From positions 1 to 12,066 of the forward strand of contig CAYSWH010000044.1 in NCBI GenBank assembly GCA_964434775.1: a stretch of 12,066 nt of DNA. Direction: 5' to 3'. A program made the translations under genes and the position numbers. How positions within the stretch are numbered: position 1 is the stretch's first letter; each line of letters opens with the position of its first letter. Of the stretch, positions 7,195 through 12,066 are shown piece after piece. The stretch comes from CAYSWH01 sp964434775 (lineage in GTDB: Bacteria; Patescibacteriota; JACMRA01). The notes under the pieces are model-generated. The model was given only the letters and a program-made list of their open reading frames with translations, had not been told where the DNA came from and did no database searches.

Positions 7195-7235
7195 AGAAAC
7201 TCAATTAACTGTTTGTTAAAAACAAAATATAAAGG

Positions 7236-7679
7236 TTAAAAATTGTCAAAACTTAATTTAATATCCTTATCTGTTTTTGGAAGATCGATTCTGGGTTCTT
7301 TGGCATACCCGCCTGCAGTTTTTTTGAGTTCAAGAAGAAGCATTAATTTATTAAAGTCGTAATTAATAGGGTCGTTCATTTTTATTACAACCCAATATTC
7401 CTTTTCAGGAAAAAACATTATCCAAGTATTTAGCCAGATCTGAATTGCCCGGGTATTGGAAAAGCCGCTCCGTTCTCCCAAAACCAAATAAATTGATTGA
7501 TTTTTTTGAATTTGATTGTAGTTTTCTTTCCAAATAGCTTCAAATTCGTCACTTAATTGGAGAGGTTTGTTTTGAACAGGGCTATACTCAGAAAATAGCT
7601 GTAAAGAGGAGCTAGGAAAATCAACTTGATAAAATTTTAAATTGCGATCTAAATATAGGACTATGGATCTTTCACTCAT
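7236..7679 (-). CDS. Diverged TsaB-like protein (possible tRNA t6A partner)
   Basis: Not firmly recognised. The 147-residue protein has an initial strand SIVLYLDRN followed by a second strand, as in ASKHA-fold proteins, and a segment IYLVLGERSGFSNTRA (63-78) resembling the TsaB signature around GPGSFTGLR, followed by a helix and the strand EYWVVIK. TsaB is the non-catalytic partner of TsaD in making N6-threonylcarbamoyladenosine in tRNA. This protein is shorter than usual TsaB (about 220-230), and its glycine-rich motif is altered, so any role would be structural. The ATG at 7679 lies inside the rmuC reading frame, so the two genes overlap by 17 bp head to head. It is likely co-transcribed with the lysW-like gene (41-bp gap). 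Alternative: an unrelated hypothetical protein. Confidence 0.5.
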   Translation of the reverse strand: MSERSIVLYLDRNLKFYQVDFPSSSLQLFSEYSPVQNKPLQLSDEFEAIWKENYNQIQKNQSIYLVLGERSGFSNTRAIQIWLNTWIMFFPEKEYWVVIKMNDPINYDFNKLMLLLELKKTAGGYAKEPRIDLPKTDKDIKLSFDNF

Positions 7680-9021
7680 AAATACAATTTTGCTGATTTT
7701 ACTGGGAGCGTTTATATTTTGGTTATTTCAGACAAAACAAAATAATTCAAGTGAGTCAAACGTCGAAGAAACGGCTAATCAGATTTTACTTGGCTTAAAG
7801 GAACAAGAGATCCGCTCTATTACAAAAATATTGGAAGAAATAAACCGTTCGGGAAGTAGTCAAAGTCAAGCAATTACAGATAATTTACAAAAACTGGAAC
7901 AAAGATTTGCCGATTTGCAGACCAAGCTAATTGTGAATCAGAACAACAGCCTCCAAGAAACTAAAGAAAAACTTGATTTACAGGCCAAAGCTCAGCAACT
8001 GGAGTTTACCAAGTTGAAACAAGAAAACCATGATACTTTGCAAGTCATTCAAAAATCAGTTTCCGAGTCTCTATCGAAATCAATCCAAGATTTGGTTGAT
8101 CTTAATCGTAAGAATTTTGATTTATTAAACAGCACCAATCAAAAGAGGTTAAGCGAAATCCAAGAAAGCATTGAAAAGAGAATGGATGAAAACTTACAGC
8201 GAAACTTAAAATCATTTGAGGATGTTACAAAAAATTTGGGACAAATGCAGTCTACGGCACAGAAAATGGTGAATTCCACTCAATCTATTGAGAAATTGAA
8301 TAATATTTTTGAAAGGACTAGCTCTAAGGCATTTGGCAACTTTGGTGAGCAGTATCTGGAAAAATTGCTTACGGAACATCTGAGTGAGAGAGTTTGGGCT
8401 TCCCAAGTTACTATTCCCGGAAGCAGTGATAAGGTTGATTTTGTAATTACAATGGGCGAGCATCGGATTGGCATTGATTCCAAATTTCCGGTAACCAGGT
8501 ATCAAGATTATTTGAATGCGGAAGCTGAAACTAAGGAGACAAAGAGAAAAGAATATATTCGCTCGGTATTGGAAATGGCTGAAAGTATGCAAAAAAAATA
8601 CTTACGTAACGATTTTCTGGATGCTTTGTTGATTTATTTGCCAAGTGACAGCATGTATAATGAACTAGTTAACGATGAAAAAGCCATGGAAAAATTACAT
8701 AAGCTTAAAGTGACTCCTACCTCTCCGGTAACAATTCTCTCTATGATTACCATGATCCAAAACTATGAATTCAGGCTTCAGGTAAACGAAAACGCCGAGA
8801 AAATAATTGAAGGACTTTCTACGGTGAGAAAAAATGTTGATAGTTTTAGAGAAGAGTTTAAAAAATTAGGTGATAAAATTAGACAGGCTCAAAACAACTA
8901 TGATACGGCTGACCGAAATCTTTTGACAGTTCAAAGTACGGTGGCCAGACTGGAGCATAAAGAATTAGCTGAGACTGAAAAAATAAAAGTCCGGGAGGAG
9001 GACTCTGAAGTGGTTATATAG
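7663..9021 (+). CDS. rmuC: DNA recombination protein RmuC
   Basis: RmuC proteins are membrane-anchored, coiled-coil proteins with a PD-(D/E)xK-like nuclease-type domain, linked genetically to suppressing inversions at short repeats; the biochemical activity is poorly known. Here (452 residues) a membrane helix at about 5-22 is followed by a long Gln/Glu/Lys-rich coiled coil (about 30-215), then the conserved domain: FGNFGEQYLEKLL (224-236), KVDFVI (257-262), IDSKFPV (271-277), the strand ALLIYLPSD, and a second coiled coil near the C-terminus. The ATG at 7663 is preferred: a TTG at 7642 would add seven polar residues before the helix. AGGA lies close before the ATG, the nearest thing to a Shine-Dalgarno in the window. 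The 5' end overlaps the divergent TsaB-like gene. Confidence 0.9.
   Translation: MDLSLINTILLILLGAFIFWLFQTKQNNSSESNVEETANQILLGLKEQEIRSITKILEEINRSGSSQSQAITDNLQKLEQRFADLQTKLIVNQNNSLQETKEKLDLQAKAQQLEFTKLKQENHDTLQVIQKSVSESLSKSIQDLVDLNRKNFDLLNSTNQKRLSEIQESIEKRMDENLQRNLKSFEDVTKNLGQMQSTAQKMVNSTQSIEKLNNIFERTSSKAFGNFGEQYLEKLLTEHLSERVWASQVTIPGSSDKVDFVITMGEHRIGIDSKFPVTRYQDYLNAEAETKETKRKEYIRSVLEMAESMQKKYLRNDFLDALLIYLPSDSMYNELVNDEKAMEKLHKLKVTPTSPVTILSMITMIQNYEFRLQVNENAEKIIEGLSTVRKNVDSFREEFKKLGDKIRQAQNNYDTADRNLLTVQSTVARLEHKELAETEKIKVREEDSEVVI
7711..7740 (-). promoter_or_regulatory. Candidate promoter for the TsaB-like/lysW genes, inside rmuC
   Basis: On the minus strand TTGTTT (7740-7735), an 18-bp spacer and TATAAA (7716-7711, five of six) lie about 32 bp before the ATG at 7679. 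It sits within the codons for the RmuC membrane helix and the residues just after it, as it must given the overlapping 5' ends. Confidence 0.33.
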
Positions 9022-9151
9022 TTTTTGACAATAATATTTTTGGGAGGATATTGTTTAATACAAAAATTTGTCGTTTTTTTTTGACTCTTGCTTGTAAAAA
9101 CAGCCGGTAATTTTTTCATCCCGGTTAGTTTTGTGATGTTATGTATTAAAA

Positions 9152-9164
9152 TAACTTTAAGTTA
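9152..9164. repeat. Short perfect palindrome upstream of the S6-S18 gene
   Basis: TAACTT and AAGTTA flank a single T in the 241-bp spacer between rmuC and the S6-S18 gene. It lies about 20 bp upstream of the candidate -35 element, so it could be an operator, but it is short and the region is AT-rich. The rest of the spacer shows no gene or RNA. Confidence 0.2.
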
Positions 9165-9184
9165 CCTGTTAGACTTCATTTCAT

Positions 9185-9213
9185 TTGACAAAAGCACAAA
9201 TTTCTTATTTAGT
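9185..9213 (+). promoter_or_regulatory. Candidate sigma-70-type promoter for the S6-S18/ruvX genes
   Basis: A perfect TTGACA (9185-9190) is followed after 17 bp by TTTAGT (9208-9213), which matches four of six -10 positions. Transcription would begin near 9220, leaving about 43 nt before the ATG at 9263. A second TTGACA lies at 9025-9030, just after the rmuC stop, with a poorer -10. Confidence 0.42.
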
Positions 9214-9262
9214 TAAAGACGATTTGAAAAAAGCAATCTTTAGTTAATTAGCAGTAGAAAAT

Positions 9263-9853
9263 ATGCAGGAACATTACGAGTTATACTTGATTCTTTCTCC
9301 GGAACTAACCTCTCAACAAGTAAACAAGCAGGTTGATACCATCAAAAAAATTATTGAGAAGAGTGCAAAACCAAAAGAGATAAAGACTGATTTGGAAGGA
9401 CTCAAGAAATTAGCTTATCCGATTAACAAACACCAGACCGGTTTTTACGTTTTGTTTGAATACTCAATTGATTTTGAAGAAGCAGTTAATAACAACCAGA
9501 TTGAAGCAAAATTAAATTTGAATGACAAAGTAGTAAGATACATTTTGGTAAATCAAACAGAATATTTGAAAGCTAAATCACACGAGACTTTAAGAGAAGA
9601 ACCGGAGTTTACCAGTCACAGAGAAATGAATAAAGGAAATCGAAAGAAAGGCTGCATTAGCAAATATATTGGGTTAAAAGCAGTCGATTATAAAGATGTA
9701 GATTACTTGAATCAATTTACTTCTCCATATGCCAAAATCTTCTCTAGAGACAGAACCGGCTCTTCAGCTAAATTCCAGAGAAAAATCACCAGAGCAATTA
9801 AGAGAGCCAGGCATATGGCTTTAATGCCTTTTACTCCAAAGCACAACGATTAA
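9263..9853 (+). CDS. rpsF-rpsR: Fused ribosomal proteins S6 and S18 (bS6-bS18) in one polypeptide
   Basis: Residues 1-102 match bS6 (HYELYLILSPEL, LKKLAYPINKHQTGFYVLFEY, LNDKVVRYILV). Residues 128-192 match bS18 (KKGC, VDYKDVDYLNQF, KIFSRDRTGSSAKFQRKI, RAIKRARHMALMPF). A charged linker of about 25 residues joins them, with no stop codon or frame change. S6 and S18 form a heterodimer on the platform of the 30S subunit, so tethering is physically sensible. In most bacteria the genes are separate, often rpsF-ssb-rpsR; here ssb is absent from between them. Met122 is in frame just before S18 and would give a normal-sized 75-residue S18, so internal initiation could still produce free S18. S6 could not then carry a free C-terminus, the site of RimK glutamylation in E. 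coli, unless the product is cleaved. No Shine-Dalgarno is seen. Confidence 0.92.
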   Translation: MQEHYELYLILSPELTSQQVNKQVDTIKKIIEKSAKPKEIKTDLEGLKKLAYPINKHQTGFYVLFEYSIDFEEAVNNNQIEAKLNLNDKVVRYILVNQTEYLKAKSHETLREEPEFTSHREMNKGNRKKGCISKYIGLKAVDYKDVDYLNQFTSPYAKIFSRDRTGSSAKFQRKITRAIKRARHMALMPFTPKHND

Positions 9854-9857
9854 TTTT

Positions 9858-10268
9858 GTGTTTGATATAATCGGTCTGGATTGGGGAGAAAAATATTTTG
9901 GTTTAGCACTTCTTTCCACCAAGACCGGTCTGATTTTGCCTTATACCGGACAAATTAAATCTTATCAGATTTTAGACGTATTAAACGGTCAAGTTTCAAA
10001 AAATCCGATAAAACTAGTAATTTTAGGCAGACCACTTAATTTTAGCGGGGAGAATATTTTAAACTCCCAAAAGGTGGATAATTTTGTTAAAAAACTAGAA
10101 GACTTGTTTCCAAGTTTACAAATAAGAACCTTTGATGAAAGGAACACTTCCCTTGAAGCCGAGAAGTCTTTAAAAAAACTGGGAAACTCAAACAAAGAAG
10201 GGGTTCATCACTTGGCAGCTATGAAGATTTTGGAAAAATATCTGGAAAAAGAAAATCTCACAAAGTAA
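9858..10268 (+). CDS. ruvX: RuvX/YqgF family RNase H-fold nuclease-like protein
   Basis: RuvX/YqgF proteins have a RuvC-like fold and take part in 16S rRNA 5'-end maturation or are called putative Holliday junction resolvases. The 136-residue protein has IIGLDWGEKYFGLAL (catalytic Asp8), the strand LVILGRPLNFSG (about 53-64), TFDERNTS (91-98, the DER motif) and VHHLAAMKILEKYL at the end. In this last motif the usual third acidic residue (V-D-S/x-x-A-A) is histidine. The start is a GTG four bases after the S6-S18 stop, so the two genes are surely co-transcribed, and translational coupling is likely as no Shine-Dalgarno is seen. Linkage to ribosomal proteins fits an rRNA-processing role. Length is normal for the family. 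Confidence 0.88.
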   Translation: MFDIIGLDWGEKYFGLALLSTKTGLILPYTGQIKSYQILDVLNGQVSKNPIKLVILGRPLNFSGENILNSQKVDNFVKKLEDLFPSLQIRTFDERNTSLEAEKSLKKLGNSNKEGVHHLAAMKILEKYLEKENLTK

Positions 10269-10271
10269 TAT

Positions 10272-11102
10272 TTAAGAAGACTGTTTGGTAATTTCCTTCA
10301 ATATTTCCCAGATAACCTTTTTCTGTGAGATAGATAGTTGGTAAGGAAGATTATTGGCTACGGCTTTTAAGAAATTCAAGTCCAAAACTGCTTCCTTGGC
10401 TTGCCTTTCCTCTCTTAGACTATTAATATACTTCACCAAGCAAAGTCGGAGGTAAACTTTTAGAGCCAGCCATTCTTTTAGACTGTTTGTATAATCTTCT
10501 GAAGAATTTGGGTAATGAAGTTTGTAAAGATCTATTTGAACGGGTATCAATCCGTTTGATGGCGGGACTAGACCTTTAAGGTTTAATATGTAATCTTCTC
10601 TTTTTAATCTGTTGTGTAGCAATTTAAAATAATTTGATTGGAGAGCTTTGATTCTTTGGTAATAAGTATCCAAATATTTTTTAACTTCAGCCTTACCTAA
10701 GATCATTTTTGCTACTTTATTGTCTTCTTGAAGAGGTGCTATTTTTTCTGCAGTCCAGTATTTGTTGGACTTATAGGTGAGCAATAACTGATAGTTATTT
10801 CCTTCTTTTAATTGACTCAAGACAAAAGAGGCTTTGGAAAAAAAATAGGTTTGCAAGGAACGGTTTTCATCTCTAAAATGAAGAACCAAGAAGCTATTCT
10901 TTCCCGGCCTCCTGGAAACTTTTTCAAGTCTCGCCTCCCAGAGATACTTTACTTTTTCTTTTGGATAGTAGGTTTGGTTTAAGGGGATTACTTCCCTTAT
11001 GCCGATTGGCAAATACGTAACTAAATCATAAACTGAAAAGATGCCGGCCTCTTCCAGTTTGCTAGTTTGGTTATCTGTAAACCTTCTCTTTAAATCCGAC
11101 AC
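10272..11102 (-). CDS. recG: RecG N-terminal (wedge) domain protein truncated before the helicase motor
   Basis: RecG is normally a 680-780-residue helicase that remodels stalled replication forks; its N-terminal wedge domain grips branched DNA and the C-terminal motor supplies ATP-driven movement. These 276 residues align with the wedge half: a helix-hairpin-like start (LEEAGIFSVYDLVTYLP, 16-32), an OB-fold region (about 50-125), the linker LVPPSNGL and helical part, and then LPYQLSISQKKVIWEI (252-267), which corresponds to the segment just before the Walker A motif of RecG. Six residues later it stops. No Walker A or DExH motif follows, because the DNA beyond is the convergent ruvX gene, with only three bases between the two stops. 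It may be a decayed gene or a functional DNA-binding protein. The start is a GTG 27 bp after the AMP nucleosidase stop. Confidence 0.75.
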   Translation of the reverse strand: MSDLKRRFTDNQTSKLEEAGIFSVYDLVTYLPIGIREVIPLNQTYYPKEKVKYLWEARLEKVSRRPGKNSFLVLHFRDENRSLQTYFFSKASFVLSQLKEGNNYQLLLTYKSNKYWTAEKIAPLQEDNKVAKMILGKAEVKKYLDTYYQRIKALQSNYFKLLHNRLKREDYILNLKGLVPPSNGLIPVQIDLYKLHYPNSSEDYTNSLKEWLALKVYLRLCLVKYINSLREERQAKEAVLDLNFLKAVANNLPYQLSISQKKVIWEILKEITKQSS

Positions 11103-11129
11103 ATTTAACTGCTGATTTTTTTAAAAAAA

Positions 11130-11951
11130 TTAGGAAGGTTCTTGGTCAAACCTATCCGAACTGGAACTGCTGGAAACATCAAATCTTAGATGTTTGACTG
11201 ATTTACCGGAATCTCTCAATTCTCTTAGAGAATCTATGCCAATCATTAGATGGTTATGGCTATAATTTTGAGTAACTTTCTTGTCCGATTTAGAAGTTTT
11301 TACTCCTTCCGGAGCCATCGGTTCGTCACTAACCAGAAGTAAGGCTCCCCGTGGAATCTCATTTACAAAACCCGTGATAAAGATTGTAGCTACTTCCATA
11401 TCAATTGCTGTGGGTCTAAGACTCTTTAGATGGTTCTTGAAATCTTCATCGTATTCCCAAAGCCTTTTGTTTGTAGAATAAACTGTTCCTGTGTAATAAT
11501 CATGTCGATAGTGGATTATGGTTGAGGAGACTGCCCTTTGTAATCTAAAAGAGGGGAGTGAAGGTAACTTAGGGTCGGCATAATCATCACTGGTTCCTTC
11601 TCCGCGGATCCCGGCAATAGGCAGAATAAGACTTCCGATTTTAATTTTTCTCTTAAGACTCCCGCATTTACCCAAAAAAAGCACTGCCTTTGGTTTGATT
11701 GCTGTCAGTAAATCCATTATCAATGCTGCGTTAGGACTTCCTATACCGAAGTTAATTATAGAAATGCCGTCTTTGGAAGTGCTGAGTTGCATGGGATGGG
11801 ATTCTCCATAAATTGGAGATGATTCAATTTCAGCAAAATCCAGCATGTATTGTTTAAAATTAGTTAACAAAATATAGTCTCCGAATTTATCCAAACCGGC
11901 CCCGGTATAACGAGGAAGCCAATCCTTAATTATTTCTTCTCTGGTAAGCAT
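11130..11951 (-). CDS. amn: AMP nucleosidase
   Basis: AMP nucleosidase cleaves AMP to adenine and ribose 5-phosphate in the cytoplasm. The protein belongs to the short AMP nucleosidase type of about 260 residues familiar from Bacteroidota. Seen: REEIIKDWLPRYTGAGL at the start, the nucleoside phosphorylase-fold motifs FGIGSPNAALIMDLL (68-82) and LFLGKCGSLK (91-100), GIRGEGTSDDYADP (114-127), TAIDMEVAT (Glu186, contacting ribose) and LLVSDEPMAPEGVKT (catalytic-region Asp209). The family usually ends at VKHLRF; here about 16 residues follow, including six serines in a row. ATG at 11951 is chosen over a TTG at 11981 because homologues start there and the TTG lies within the promoter. The RecG-like gene follows after 27 bp. 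Confidence 0.92.
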   Translation of the reverse strand: MLTREEIIKDWLPRYTGAGLDKFGDYILLTNFKQYMLDFAEIESSPIYGESHPMQLSTSKDGISIINFGIGSPNAALIMDLLTAIKPKAVLFLGKCGSLKRKIKIGSLILPIAGIRGEGTSDDYADPKLPSLPSFRLQRAVSSTIIHYRHDYYTGTVYSTNKRLWEYDEDFKNHLKSLRPTAIDMEVATIFITGFVNEIPRGALLLVSDEPMAPEGVKTSKSDKKVTQNYSHNHLMIGIDSLRELRDSGKSVKHLRFDVSSSSSSDRFDQEPS

Positions 11952-11961
11952 ATTAAATATA

Positions 11962-11991
11962 AGAATAAGTAGATATTCCAAAACCTGTCAA
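11962..11991 (-). promoter_or_regulatory. Candidate promoter for amn, implying a very short or absent leader
   Basis: Minus-strand TTGACA (11991-11986), an 18-bp spacer and TATTCT (11967-11962, four of six) place the transcription start within a few bases of the ATG at 11951. The mRNA could therefore be nearly leaderless. The direct repeat CCAAAACCT (11978-11986 and 11995-12003, read on +) flanks the -35. Confidence 0.4.
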
Positions 11992-11994
11992 AAC

Positions 11995-12030
11995 CCAAAA
12001 CCTCCCCAACCTAAATAACCTCCCCTACCT
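11995..12030. repeat. Imperfect 9-bp tandem repeat, G-rich on the minus strand, upstream of amn
   Basis: On the + strand four consecutive 9-bp units read CCAAAACCT, then CCCCAACCT, then AAATAACCT, then CCCCTACCT; all end in ACCT. The sequence AACCTCCCC recurs exactly at 11999-12007 and 12017-12025. The minus strand, which is the non-template strand for amn, carries runs of three to four G. It could be a regulatory repeat, but it overlaps the possible end of an upstream gene. Confidence 0.45.
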
Positions 12031-12066
12031 CAATCCTATCTATAAGCACAGAGGCATCATTGTGTT
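12011..12066 (-). CDS. Possible 3' end of a gene entering from beyond the window
   Basis: A minus-strand frame is open from the window edge to a TAG at 12013-12011 and would encode HNDASVLIDRIEVGEVI. The composition looks protein-like and the position, just before the amn promoter, suits a gene end, but 17 codons are too few to identify or prove it. Not recognised. Confidence 0.3.
   Translation of the reverse strand, partial: HNDASVLIDRIEVGEVI

Noticed and set aside
8212..8592. A 126-codon minus-strand open frame inside rmuC
   Set aside because: Overlaps the most conserved RmuC segment; its translation is Cys/Ile/Leu-rich with no family features.
9080..9150. Small structured RNA between rmuC and the S6-S18 gene
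   Set aside because: Two CCGG boxes and a T-run are present, but no extended pairing or known RNA motif could be drawn.
10272..10280. Frameshift hiding the RecG motor domain downstream
   Set aside because: The downstream DNA is ruvX on the other strand; no frame encodes Walker A or DExH motifs there.
11952..11981. TTG start extending AMP nucleosidase by 10 residues
   Set aside because: It lies between the -35 and -10 elements, and homologues start at the MLTREE position.

Overview
The window looks like ordinary chromosome from a small-genome, AT-rich bacterium, most likely a member of the Candidate Phyla Radiation (Patescibacteria). This is an inference. It rests on low GC with compact single genes and mixed strand order, diverged short versions of housekeeping proteins (RuvX, a TsaB-like protein, MurC), an LPxTG-type surface protein, and almost no Shine-Dalgarno sequences before start codons. 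TAA, TAG and TGA all serve as stops, so the standard bacterial code fits. No rRNA, tRNA, CRISPR array or transposase is visible.

Layout. 1-1340 (+) is the 3' part of a surface protein gene with tandem Ig/cadherin-like repeats, an LPRTG motif, one membrane helix and a long basic tail. 1368-4010 (-) holds murC (peptidoglycan precursor synthesis) and a glutamate dehydrogenase. 4011-4314 is an AT-rich spacer. 4315-4701 (-) is a HIT protein, divergent from a class I aminotransferase at 4810-5973 (+). 6036-7679 (-) is a three-gene set: a diverged TsaB-like protein, a LysW-like amino-group carrier that has lost all zinc-binding cysteines but keeps the EDWGE terminus, and the LysX-type ATP-grasp ligase expected to charge it. 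7663-9021 (+) is rmuC, whose 5' end overlaps that of the TsaB-like gene. 9263-10268 (+) is a single gene encoding ribosomal proteins S6 and S18 in one polypeptide, followed by ruvX. 10272-11951 (-) is an AMP nucleosidase followed by a RecG-like protein that stops just before the helicase motor. 12011-12066 (-) may be the tail of another gene.

How the genes may work together. Glutamate dehydrogenase, the aminotransferase and the LysX/LysW pair all handle glutamate or amino groups, but no other lysine or arginine carrier-pathway gene (lysZ, lysY, lysJ, lysK) is present here, so the LysX/LysW pair may do something else. RmuC, RuvX and the RecG remnant belong to DNA-recombination families. The S6-S18 fusion and the lack of Shine-Dalgarno sequences may be linked, because S6 and S18 lie near the anti-Shine-Dalgarno end of 16S rRNA.

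The strongest candidates for undescribed biology are the cysteine-free LysW with LysX, the S6-S18 fusion, and the motorless RecG.
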